Shown: positions 5,933 through 12,823 of the stretch, piece after piece
Layout: the number at the start of each line of letters is the position of its first letter
Numbering within the stretch: the stretch's first letter is position 1
DNA from: an uncultured Opitutia bacterium
Lineage (GTDB): Bacteria > Verrucomicrobiota > Verrucomicrobiia > Opitutales > UBA953
DNA length: 15,261 bases
Direction: 5' to 3'
NCBI GenBank assembly: GCA_903895475.1
Contig: CAITUF010000195.1
Location: 1 to 15,261 of the forward strand
The notes under the pieces: generated by a model
Seen by the model: the letters and a program-made list of their open reading frames with translations, nothing else
Databases searched by the model: none
What the model was told of the DNA's origin: nothing
Position numbers and translations under genes: made by a program

Positions 5933-7585
5933 ATGCGTTGCCCCTCGCGAAGCCTCTCGCTCGCCCTCGTCGCCGCCCTCGTGGCCCTCGTGGGCTGTAA
6001 GCCGAAAGAAGACACTGCCTCCCAGATGGCCAAGGCCGGCATCTTGGTAATCAACAATAACGCCGAACCCTCGGGCCTCGATCCGCAGGAGGTCACTGGT
6101 CTACTGGAGTCGCGCATCGTCTACTCCCTCTTTGAAGGCCTCGTGAACTATGATCCCGTCGACCTCCACCCCATTCCCGGAGTGGCGGAAAGCTGGACGA
6201 TGGCGCCGGATGGCAAGACTTGGACGTTTAAACTTCGGGCCAACGCCCGCTGGTCCAACGGCGACGCGGTGACGGCGCAAGACTTCCTGTTCAGTTTTCA
6301 ACGCATGCTCTCGCCGAAGTTCGGAGCCGAATACTCGTCGATGCTGCACTGCGTCCGCGGCGCCAAAGGCTTTAACGAAGGCAAACTCAAGGACTTCAAG
6401 CAGGTCGGCTTCAAGGCCACCGATGACCGCACGCTCGTCATCGAGCTTGATAATGCGGTCCCTTACTTCCTCCAGCTCATCTGCCACCACAGCTGGTTGC
6501 CCGTCCACCCACCGACCATCTTGAAGTTTGGGCAGATGGAGGAAATGCATACGCTCTGGACCCGCCCCGGTAACCTCGTCGGCAACGGTGCTTTCACGCT
6601 GGAATCATGGGCCGTCGCTCGCCGCATCATCGTCCGCAAGAACCCTGGCTATTGGGACGCCGCCAACGTCGCGCTCAACGGCGTGGAGTTCCGCGCCATC
6701 ACCGACCTCTTCGCCGAAGAACGCGCCTTCCGCGGCGGTGAGCTCCACATCACCGGCACGGTGCCGCCATACAAAATCGTGCAGCTCCGCGAACAAAAAG
6801 CCCCGTTCCTCCGGCTCGACCCTTACCTCTCCTGCGCCTTCATCCGCATCAATACAGCCGTCACCGGCAACGAGCCCGTCCGCAAGGCCTTGGCCGATGT
6901 CCGCGTCCGCCGGGCGCTGGGTATGTCCATCGACCGCAACCTCATCGCCGAACGCGTCCTGCGGGCTGGTGAAACCCCCGCCCTTAACATGACGCCCCCA
7001 GGCACGGGCGGCTTCAAGTCCCGCCCCCAGTGGAGCACGGACCTCAACGAGGCGCGCCGCTTGCTCGCCGAGGCGGGCTATCCGGGCGGCCAAGGTTTCC
7101 CCAAACTGGAATACCTACTGAACACCTCCGAAGGTTCCCAGATGGCCGCGCAGGCCTACCAAGAAATGTGGCGCAAGCAGCTCGGGGTGGAGATTGAACT
7201 CCGCAACCTCGACTGGAAGGTCTACCTCCGCGCCCTGCACAAGGGGGAGTACCAGATTGCTCGGTCGGCTTGGAGCGGCGACTATAACGACCCCAATACA
7301 TTCTTGGAGATGTTCATCACCGGCAACGAGCTCAACCAGAACAACTGGAGCGACCCCGAATACGACCGACTGATCGGCGCCGCGGCCCGTGAAATTGACC
7401 AGAGTAAACGCTACGAATACTTCCAGCAGGCCGAACAACGCTTGATCGAAGGGGCTCCCATCATCCCGGTAGTCTTTAATAAAAATAAGTTCCTAATCCG
7501 CCCAGAGGTCCAAGGCTGGAACCCCACCCTCCTCGACCAGCACCCCCTGAATCGAGTTAAACTGGTGCCGGCGAAAGGAGATTGA
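5933..7585 (+). CDS. Oligopeptide ABC transporter substrate-binding lipoprotein (OppA/MppA-like, SBP family 5)
   Basis: This 550-residue periplasmic binding protein captures peptides or similar solutes for an ABC importer. The N-terminus is a lipoprotein signal (MRCPSRSL, hydrophobic core, LVGC lipobox with Cys22 as lipid anchor). The mature part follows family 5: an N-terminal block with GLDPQEVTGLLES and SLFEGLVNYDP, then GVAESWTMAPDGKTWTFKLR, WSNGDAVTAQDFLFSFQRML, NGAFTLESW, NPGYWDAANVALNGVEF, VRVRRALGMSIDRNLIAERV, and a C-terminal lobe with EYQIARSAWSGDYNDPNTFL and NNWSDPEYDRLI. This is close to the OppA/MppA type. No permease or ATPase gene is adjacent, so it is an orphan here and must share a transporter encoded elsewhere, or act in peptide recycling or sensing. 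It is divergent from the cupin gene across a 95-base gap. Confidence 0.93.
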   Translation: MRCPSRSLSLALVAALVALVGCKPKEDTASQMAKAGILVINNNAEPSGLDPQEVTGLLESRIVYSLFEGLVNYDPVDLHPIPGVAESWTMAPDGKTWTFKLRANARWSNGDAVTAQDFLFSFQRMLSPKFGAEYSSMLHCVRGAKGFNEGKLKDFKQVGFKATDDRTLVIELDNAVPYFLQLICHHSWLPVHPPTILKFGQMEEMHTLWTRPGNLVGNGAFTLESWAVARRIIVRKNPGYWDAANVALNGVEFRAITDLFAEERAFRGGELHITGTVPPYKIVQLREQKAPFLRLDPYLSCAFIRINTAVTGNEPVRKALADVRVRRALGMSIDRNLIAERVLRAGETPALNMTPPGTGGFKSRPQWSTDLNEARRLLAEAGYPGGQGFPKLEYLLNTSEGSQMAAQAYQEMWRKQLGVEIELRNLDWKVYLRALHKGEYQIARSAWSGDYNDPNTFLEMFITGNELNQNNWSDPEYDRLIGAAAREIDQSKRYEYFQQAEQRLIEGAPIIPVVFNKNKFLIRPEVQGWNPTLLDQHPLNRVKLVPAKGD

Positions 7586-7627
7586 AGCCCGCCCGGGGGC
7601 CGGCACACTTAAGAGTACATTAAAAAC

Positions 7628-8146
7628 ATGCGTCTCCCTGCCCTCGCCCTCGCCGCCCTGCTGACCATCGCCACCGGCAGCCTCCAGTCTCAAGGCTTGG
7701 ATGACCCGGCCAAGGTCCGCATCGGTGACAACCCCTTCTCCAAACTGCGGGGCATCTCCTACTTCTTTATCGACGTCATCACCGTCGACCCGCGCCCAGA
7801 AGATGGCGACCTCCGTCAGGAACTCCGCGACGGGATCGAACTGGAAATGCGCCGCGCTGGTATTACGCCGAAAGAATACAATGGCACGAACCCCGAAGCT
7901 TCGACCCCGCTCTTGACAGTGGAGATTCGCTTCGATCGCGGCCTCGGCCGCTATGCAGCCGACGTGACGCTTTTCATCCGCGATAACGCGACCATTGCGC
8001 GCAACCGCGAGCCCGTTCTCGCCCAGACCTACGTCCAGACCAAGAAAGCCGTCGGCTCGTCCGACTCCACGCTGACCAAGGAAATCAAAGGTCGCTCTCG
8101 GGAACTCGTCAGCGAGCTCATCGATGGCATGAAGAAGGTTAAGTGA
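7628..8146 (+). CDS. Secreted protein of unknown function
   Basis: I do not recognise this 172-residue protein. It starts with a Sec-type signal (MRLPALALAALLTIATGSLQSQG), with cleavage likely around residue 19-22 and no lipobox Cys. The mature part has alternating strands and charged residues: SYFFIDVITVDPRPEDGDLR, then a helix with ELRDGIELEMRRAGI, a strand pair LLTVEIRFDRGL and YAADVTLFIRDNAT, and a C-terminal helix ending in ELIDGMKKVK. The layout (strand, helix, two strands, helix) resembles small periplasmic or outer-membrane-associated proteins whose job is often to bind another envelope component, but I cannot name a family. It lies 42 bases after the binding-protein gene on the same strand. 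A -10-like TACATT (7616-7621) sits 6 bases before its ATG. Confidence 0.75.
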   Translation: MRLPALALAALLTIATGSLQSQGLDDPAKVRIGDNPFSKLRGISYFFIDVITVDPRPEDGDLRQELRDGIELEMRRAGITPKEYNGTNPEASTPLLTVEIRFDRGLGRYAADVTLFIRDNATIARNREPVLAQTYVQTKKAVGSSDSTLTKEIKGRSRELVSELIDGMKKVK

Positions 8147-8217
8147 GCGCCGTTTCGCGTCTCCGCAGACTCTTCGAGAAATTTGGCTGAGAAGGCACGC
8201 CCCAGCCACAAGTTCCG

Positions 8218-8237
8218 GCGGCCCACCCGTTGGCCGC
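8218..8237 (+). other. Hairpin upstream of the RidA-family gene
   Basis: GCGGCC (8218-8223) and GGCCGC (8232-8237) can form a 6-bp GC stem with an 8-base loop in the 107-base gap between the secreted protein and the RidA-family gene. It lacks a T-run. It may weaken read-through or sit in the leader of the RidA-family mRNA; a chance pairing is possible in this GC-rich DNA. Confidence 0.3.
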
Positions 8238-8253
8238 AATCCTGGTAACCTTT

Positions 8254-8715
8254 ATGTCTCACGAATCCCGCCTCGCCGAACTCGGCATTGTGCTCCCCAC
8301 GCCGCCCCCCGCCGCGGGTGCTTACGTCCCCGCTGTGCGCACGGGTAACTTACTCTACCTCGCGGGCACGTTGCCCATGAAGGATGGCAAAGTAGCCTCG
8401 CTCGGCAAAGTCGGGCGCGAAATCGACCTCGGGCAAGCGGCAGAAGCCGCCCGCCTCTGCACGCTCAACTCCCTGGCCAACGCCAAGGCGGCCTTAGGCT
8501 CACTGGACAAGGTCGTGCGCGTTGTGATGGTCAATGGCTTCGTCAACGGTATCGATGGCTTTAGCGACAGCCCCAAGGTGCTGAACGGCGCTTCGGAATT
8601 CCTCCTGCAAGTCTTCGGCGACGCGGGCAAACACGCCCGGGCCGCCGTCTCCGTCAACGGCTTGCCGCTCGGGGTTTCGGTCGAGGTCCAGATGGTCCTC
8701 GAAGTCCGCGACTAA
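8254..8715 (+). CDS. RidA family (YjgF/YER057c/UK114) protein
   Basis: RidA-type proteins hydrolyse reactive enamine/imine intermediates released by PLP enzymes, sparing the cell from 2-aminoacrylate damage. The 153-residue product has the family layout: SRLAELGIVLPTPPPAAGAY at the N-terminus, VRTGNLLYLAGTLPM (28-42), an alpha-helical block AARLCTLNSLANAKAALGSL (65-84), VMVNGFVNG (91-99) and the closing HARAAVSVNGLPLGVSVEVQ (127-146). Arg129 aligns with the Arg that is required for imine hydrolysis in E. coli RidA (R105). The N-terminus and length place it in the broader, longer subgroup of the superfamily, whose true substrates are less certain. ATG 8254 is chosen over an upstream in-frame TTG. 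It converges on the transducer gene with only 6 bases between stops. Confidence 0.9.
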   Translation: MSHESRLAELGIVLPTPPPAAGAYVPAVRTGNLLYLAGTLPMKDGKVASLGKVGREIDLGQAAEAARLCTLNSLANAKAALGSLDKVVRVVMVNGFVNGIDGFSDSPKVLNGASEFLLQVFGDAGKHARAAVSVNGLPLGVSVEVQMVLEVRD

Positions 8716-8721
8716 GCGGCT

Positions 8722-9525
8722 TCAGCCTTCGGAGACACCGACGTTCGGGAACTCGATTTCGAAGGCGGTGCGCCCAGGGGGCGGACCACAGTTGCCGATT
8801 TGGGCACAGGCGCGCTTCACGAGTTCAGCGACATGTGCGTCCTTCGGACGGTTAATCCATGAAACAAAATTAACCGTGCCACTGGCGTCGACCTTGACGA
8901 CCACGCCACAGGTGGCGGCCGAAGCTGCGCCGTCCGCGGCGATAATGTCGGCCCAGGCCGACTTGAAGCGCGCCGTCACGGTACCGGCGTAGATTTGCTG
9001 TTCGGAAGCGCTCCCACCGTCGCCGCCGTTATTACCTTCCCCGTAGTTGCGGCCCTTCTTGATGCTGACGCTGCCGACGGAGCCGACGGAACCAGTGGAA
9101 CGCCCCGTGCCACCCTTTTGTTTGCTCTGAAAATCACTGAAGGTCGTGCGGCTCGTGGAAGCACCCGAGGTCGTGGTCTTGCTCGTTTTGGCGTTATCCG
9201 CCTTCGCGTTGGTACGCTCCGTATTGGCTTGGGCCTGCGCTTCGCGGGCTTCCTCTTTGATCTTCTCCACATCGAGGGGCTTAATCTTAACAATCTTGAT
9301 ACCGCTCTGGGTGCCGGATTCATGACCACGGGCGACGCCAGCCTTCTCGCCGACCAAGCCAGCCTTGCGGCCGGGAATGCCGTCCAAGTTAACCAACAAG
9401 ATATCCGTAGCCTCGATCGGGTCACCCGAGTGGCGGGCGGCATACCACGACGCCCCCACTAGGACAGCGACGATACCGAGGTGGACCGCGATGGAACCGA
9501 CAATGCCTTTGCTGCCTTCAGCCAT
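8722..9525 (-). CDS. TonB/TolA-like energy transducer
   Basis: Third gene of an exbB-exbD operon. The 267-residue protein has an N-terminal anchor helix (about 7-29) with the S11-x3-H15 pattern typical of TonB/TolA (Ser16/His20 in E. coli TonB), then a long charged and Ser/Thr/Gly-rich spacer (80-175, with KIKEEAREAQAQANTER and a short GSV repeat) that could cross the periplasm. The C-terminal globular part (about 176-262) reads as R-F-K-x-x-W...GVVVKVDASGTVNFVSWINRP...GPPPG...FEIEF, closer to TolA/TonB-C than to a classical TonB because the usual YP motif is absent. Cys206, Cys240 and Cys246 lie in this domain and could form a disulfide. ATG 9525 follows the exbD stop by 1 base and has GGAG 10 bases upstream, so it is preferred over an in-frame TTG at 9546. 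Confidence 0.82.
   Translation of the reverse strand: MAEGSKGIVGSIAVHLGIVAVLVGASWYAARHSGDPIEATDILLVNLDGIPGRKAGLVGEKAGVARGHESGTQSGIKIVKIKPLDVEKIKEEAREAQAQANTERTNAKADNAKTSKTTTSGASTSRTTFSDFQSKQKGGTGRSTGSVGSVGSVSIKKGRNYGEGNNGGDGGSASEQQIYAGTVTARFKSAWADIIAADGAASAATCGVVVKVDASGTVNFVSWINRPKDAHVAELVKRACAQIGNCGPPPGRTAFEIEFPNVGVSEG
9067..9093 (-). repeat. Three 9-bp tandem units coding Gly-Ser-Val repeats
   Basis: Within the transducer spacer, residues 145-153 (Gly-Ser-Val three times) are coded by three near-identical 9-base units (GGTTCCGTC, GGCTCCGTC, GGCAGCGTC). Such repeats can change copy number and so alter spacer length. The repeat is in frame and the gene is intact. Confidence 0.6.
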
Positions 9526-9526
9526 G

Positions 9527-9952
9527 TTAGCGAATCTCCGAGTCAAGGCCGACCTTGGTCAGCCCTTTAGATTTAGCCAACGAGAGGACATCGATGATTT
9601 TCTGATAGGCTAAGCCACCATCGCCGCGGACGCGGATGATAGGCTGATCCGCTTCAGGCAAGGCGGCAATCTGGGCAAACTCCGCTTCCAACTGCTGCCG
9701 ATTGACGGCACGGTTGCCGATGGCGAGGCCACCATCAGCCGCGATGGTTACAAAGCGATACTGCGTCTTGGAGTCAGCCGACTTGCCGACGCCCTTATCG
9801 GATTTTGGTAAATTAATGGCCGTCGTCTGTTCCAGAACTGGCGTGGCAATCATGAAAATGATCAGGAGCACGAAGCAGAGATCGAGCATCGGGGTCACGT
9901 TCAGCTCGCTGATGACGTGCAGACGGGACTGCTTGGAAAAAGAACGGGCCAT
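9527..9952 (-). CDS. exbD: ExbD/TolR-type proton-channel subunit
   Basis: ExbD/TolR works with ExbB/TolQ to turn the proton gradient into force on TonB or TolA. This 141-residue protein has the family N-terminal block ELNVTPMLDLCFVLLIIFMI (16-35), a single membrane helix carrying the proton-path Asp24 (Asp25 in E. coli ExbD), followed by ATPVLEQTTAINLPK and a periplasmic domain with VTIAADGGLAIGNRAVNRQQL and PIIRVRGDGGLAYQKIIDVL. All key features are present. The ATG at 9952 lies 2 bases after the exbB stop; a longer in-frame start at 9973 would overlap exbB. Whether it serves Ton- or Tol-type work is open, since no TonB-dependent receptor, tolB or pal is in view. Confidence 0.92.
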   Translation of the reverse strand: MARSFSKQSRLHVISELNVTPMLDLCFVLLIIFMIATPVLEQTTAINLPKSDKGVGKSADSKTQYRFVTIAADGGLAIGNRAVNRQQLEAEFAQIAALPEADQPIIRVRGDGGLAYQKIIDVLSLAKSKGLTKVGLDSEIR

Positions 9953-9954
9953 GG

Positions 9955-10809
9955 TTACTGGGCGTCTTCCCAACCCGGCAATTCACCCGGCGCGGCGGGC
10001 TCAGCGGCGGGTACGGGCGCAGCGCTCGCAGGAGCGGAGACCGCGGCAGCTTGGGCGACGGCGCGGCGCAGCAGCTCTCGCTGCTGTTGTTGTTCAAAAT
10101 TCAGACGGGCCTCAGCTTCGAGTTCTAACTCGACGCGGTCGGCCAAGGTACTGGCGAAATTCTCCAGCTCGGTGCTCATGATCTTCACCTGCGTCAGCAA
10201 ATAGTTGTAGCCGAAGGTCGCCGGGATGGCAACGAGTAGCCCGAGGGTGGTGGTCACTAACGCACCGCAGACGCCGGGAGCAAGCTGCGCGATGCTGGCC
10301 TTTTCGGTCAAGGCACCGAACGTCACCATGACGCCCCACACCGTTCCCAACAGGCCTAAGAAAGGACCGCCCGAAACGAGTGAACTCAAGATGACCATCT
10401 TGTCTTCGTACTTCACCATCGTGCGAGAGAGTCCACGCTGGAGCGCATTCTCGACGTGCCCCATGCAGAGACGCACATCGGACTGGCGGACCAAGCGGCC
10501 CTTGTGACGCTGCACGGCGGAGACGGCCTCAGCCACGAGGAATTCATAAGGGCAAAGATTACCGCTGCCAGGAAAGTTGAGGGCGATGACAGAATGTTGA
10601 TCGCGGAGGCGACGATCGAAGCCGTGATTACGACGACGGAGCTCTTGGACGTCGGACCACTTCTGGATCATCGCACCCCAACCAATGAAGGAACAGATGA
10701 CAAGGACAGCGGCGACGGCCAAACCGGCGCTGTCCATCTGACGGAAATACCAGAGGGCGCCCTTTTCGGTCTCGGCTGCCAGGACGATGGGAAGAACGGT
10801 GCAAAGCAT
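9955..10809 (-). CDS. exbB: ExbB/TolQ-type proton-channel protein
   Basis: This 284-residue inner-membrane protein opens the exbB-exbD-transducer operon. Three membrane segments (about 28-48, 137-162 and 180-205) match the MotA/TolQ/ExbB family. TM2 has GGPFLGLLGTVWGVM (147-161) with Thr156 as the channel Thr (T148 in E. coli ExbB) and TM3 has APGVCGALVTTTLGLLVAIP with Thr187 (T181). The position of E. coli Glu176, normally in the APGI-x-EAL motif, is Gly182 here. A C-terminal extension of about 70 residues follows: a Glu/Gln-rich helix (about 213-256) and an Ala/Pro-rich tail. The ATG at 10809 gives MLCTVLPIVLAAE. It is divergent from the McsA-like gene across 94 bases. Confidence 0.9.
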   Translation of the reverse strand: MLCTVLPIVLAAETEKGALWYFRQMDSAGLAVAAVLVICSFIGWGAMIQKWSDVQELRRRNHGFDRRLRDQHSVIALNFPGSGNLCPYEFLVAEAVSAVQRHKGRLVRQSDVRLCMGHVENALQRGLSRTMVKYEDKMVILSSLVSGGPFLGLLGTVWGVMVTFGALTEKASIAQLAPGVCGALVTTTLGLLVAIPATFGYNYLLTQVKIMSTELENFASTLADRVELELEAEARLNFEQQQQRELLRRAVAQAAAVSAPASAAPVPAAEPAAPGELPGWEDAQ

Positions 10810-10903
10810 TACCCCTAGGCAATCCAGCGGGAGCAGGGCTTCAACCTGAAAAGGTTTCGGCCCACGCTTGAAATATGCCCGTGAACGGTCAGCCTACTCC
10901 TTG

Positions 10904-11398
10904 ATGGATCAACGCCCGTCCCAGTGCCAAGGCTGCACCCAGCCCTGTTCGACCTACTTCACCCTCGTCTCCGGGGGGAAGGCAGAGTCGTTCGGCTGTT
11001 GCCAAGCTTGTCCGGTCGTCACCGCCCCGGTCGCTGGCGGCCTACTCCCCTCCGTTGAATTGGGATACAAACTGAGCGTCCCTAGTCCGACCGGACGGGG
11101 CCGGTGCCCGTCTTGCGGATTCCGCTGGCAAGACTTCGAGCGCACCCACCGCATCGGTTGCCCCACCTGCTATCAAGCCCACACGGAGCAGGTTTTGGCG
11201 ACCATTGCCCGTCTCCAACCAGGCATGGCCCACCAAGGCCGCCGACCGCAGGCTTTGACGGCCGACCGCCAAGCCAAACTGGCGGCCTGCCAAGCGTTGC
11301 TAGCGGAAGCGGTTAAAGAAGAAGATTTTGAGTCGGCCGCGGCACTCCGCGACCAGATTGTCGCCCTCGAAGCGAGCAACCCCTCCAAGCAGGCTTAA
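10904..11398 (+). CDS. McsA-like zinc-finger protein with a UVR domain
   Basis: This 164-residue cytoplasmic protein has four CXXC pairs, C8/C11, C33/C36, C68/C71 and C86/C89, and ends in a UVR (UvrB/UvrC-type) helical motif at about 124-156 (KLAACQALLAEAVKEEDFESAAALRDQI). That is the architecture of McsA, the zinc-binding activator of the McsB protein-arginine kinase, and of related UVR proteins. Extra Cys residues at 15, 32 and 129 are also present. No mcsB, ctsR or clpC lies in the window, so a kinase partner, if any, is elsewhere, and the role may differ from that in Bacillus. ATG 10904 is preferred; the frame extends back to a TTG at 10868 with a less convincing N-terminus. The gene is followed by surE after 45 bases. 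Confidence 0.8.
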   Translation: MDQRPSQCQGCTQPCSTYFTLVSGGKAESFGCCQACPVVTAPVAGGLLPSVELGYKLSVPSPTGRGRCPSCGFRWQDFERTHRIGCPTCYQAHTEQVLATIARLQPGMAHQGRRPQALTADRQAKLAACQALLAEAVKEEDFESAAALRDQIVALEASNPSKQA

Positions 11399-11443
11399 CC
11401 TTCCGCGTTGCCCGCTCGGCGGGAAGTACCACTGTGACGCGAA

Positions 11444-12211
11444 ATGAAGCCCACGGTTTTAATCACGAACGACGACGGAATTGGCACGGCCTTCCTCCAT
11501 GCGCTGGTGGCCGCCTGCCAAGCCGAAGGCTTTGCAGTCAAAGTGGCCGCCCCCTCAGGTGAGCGCAGCTGGATTGGCCGGGCCTTCAGCCGCCACCGCG
11601 AGGTCACCGTGGCGACCTACCCCGGCCTCGGCGACGAGGCTTGGTCGATTGATGGCACCCCCTCGGACTGCGTGAACATCGCCCTCAGCCACCTCCTCAA
11701 GCAGAAGCCAGACGTGGTCCTTTCTGGCCTTAACATTGGCTTCAACGCCACGATGCCTCTCTGCCTCAGCTCCGGCACCCTCGCGGGTGCGACCGAAGGT
11801 ACGGCATGGGGCATCCCAGCGGTGGCCTGCTCGCTCGACCTCGAGCAAACCATCTTTGAACGCGTCCGCCGCGCCTCGTCCGAATGCCCACCCGAACTCC
11901 GCCCGCACCTTGAAACCGCCTGCCGGCATGCCGCACGCTTCGCCAAGGTTTTGGTCGGGCAGCCCCACCGCGGCCTCGAAGTCCACAGCCTGAACTACCC
12001 AGCCGGCGTGACGGACACGACGCCCATGGAACGCGCCAGCCCTGCCCTCGTTCGCCATGGCTCACTCTTCCAGCCTTCGGCACTGGGCTACCGCTTTGCT
12101 TGGAACGATGGTCAGGCCATCGAACCCGAGGAAAACAGCGACCTCGCCGTTTTAGAGCGAGGTCTGATTAGCCACACCTTATTCGACTTCAGCCAAGTCG
12201 GCCAAATCTAA
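11444..12211 (+). CDS. surE: 5'/3'-nucleotidase SurE
   Basis: SurE is a metal-dependent phosphatase acting on nucleoside 5'- and 3'-monophosphates and is linked to stationary-phase survival. The 255-residue sequence shows the conserved acidic pair in VLITNDDGI (5-13, Asp10-Asp11), Ser42 in APSGERSWIG (36-45), DGTPSDCVNIAL (70-81), LSGLNIGFNA (93-102) with Asn97, and the SGTLAGATEGTAWGIPAVACS block. Asp10, Asp11, Ser42 and Asn97 match the four metal ligands of the family. Length is normal. The C-terminal half follows the family less tightly but has no break. The gene ends 9 bases from the stop of a convergent membrane-protein gene, without a terminator between them. Confidence 0.94.
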   Translation: MKPTVLITNDDGIGTAFLHALVAACQAEGFAVKVAAPSGERSWIGRAFSRHREVTVATYPGLGDEAWSIDGTPSDCVNIALSHLLKQKPDVVLSGLNIGFNATMPLCLSSGTLAGATEGTAWGIPAVACSLDLEQTIFERVRRASSECPPELRPHLETACRHAARFAKVLVGQPHRGLEVHSLNYPAGVTDTTPMERASPALVRHGSLFQPSALGYRFAWNDGQAIEPEENSDLAVLERGLISHTLFDFSQVGQI

Positions 12212-12220
12212 GCGAGAGAC

Positions 12221-12823
12221 TCAGTGGCCGTGGTCATCGGCGTAGTCTTCGACCCAGGTGGCAATCGGCAACATGAGGACGAGACCGGCGAAGCCAACGA
12301 CCGACCAAGCCTTGGTGAGGCCGTGGTGCGAAAGGAATGGCTCGAAAGCGATAAAGGTGGCTAGCGCCCAAGCACCCAAATGGGCGATGAAGACGAGCAG
12401 GCCGTTCTTAGCAGCTTCATTGGCACGACGCTGAAGGGCGATTGACAGGAAGCCGGCGAAGAAGATGGCCGAAATAATCAGGAGGAAAATCGCGAAGGGC
12501 GCCCAAAGGGCTTCGGCGTGGTGCTTGGTCTTATCATGCTCCTTGGCAGCGGCCGCCAGGCCGGCCTGTTTAGCTTCAGCCAGGGCGGACTTTTCGTCGA
12601 AAGCCTTACCCTTGGCGGCGGACTTGGCCTTAGTGAAAGCCTGGTCCTGCGCCTTTTGGGCGATGGCCCGCTCTTCCGCCTGGATAGCCCCCTGTGGCAG
12701 GGTGTGGGTCATGTAACCGAAGCTCAGCCAAGATAGGCCGGAGAAGACGACGGAAAGGAATACAAGGTTCACCAGGAAGCCGACGCGGCTCAGGGGCTTA
12801 GTAAGGTCCAGCGAGAAGGTCAT
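12221..12823 (-). CDS. Four-helix membrane protein of unknown function
   Basis: I do not recognise this 200-residue protein. It has a hydrophobic segment at 15-38, then an Ala/Lys/Glu-rich, probably alpha-helical soluble stretch (48-105, with ERAIAQKAQDQAFTKAK), and three further membrane helices at about 106-129, 141-161 and 172-190. The C-terminus is acidic and His-rich (VEDYADDHGH). The long soluble helix between helices 1 and 2 is the most notable feature and could form a coiled coil or bind a partner. ATG 12823 (MTFSLDL) is chosen over an upstream in-frame start at 12871 because it gives a natural N-terminus before the first helix. It converges on surE and is divergent from the HAD phosphatase gene; no neighbour explains its job. 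Confidence 0.7.
   Translation of the reverse strand: MTFSLDLTKPLSRVGFLVNLVFLSVVFSGLSWLSFGYMTHTLPQGAIQAEERAIAQKAQDQAFTKAKSAAKGKAFDEKSALAEAKQAGLAAAAKEHDKTKHHAEALWAPFAIFLLIISAIFFAGFLSIALQRRANEAAKNGLLVFIAHLGAWALATFIAFEPFLSHHGLTKAWSVVGFAGLVLMLPIATWVEDYADDHGH

Noticed and set aside
7591..7605. GC-rich inverted repeat after the peptide-binding lipoprotein gene
   Set aside because: The pairing is a self-complementary GC run without a T-tract; I do not call a terminator.
8976..9462. Long frames on both strands overlapping the transducer gene
   Set aside because: They arise from the biased Gly/Ser/Thr/Lys codons of the spacer region; the minus-strand transducer frame has the anchor helix and the conserved C-terminal domain.
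10843..10856. AACCT-GAAA-AGGTT palindrome between the divergent exbB and McsA-like genes
   Set aside because: Five-base arms are common by chance; nothing else supports an operator here, though conservation in relatives would revive it.
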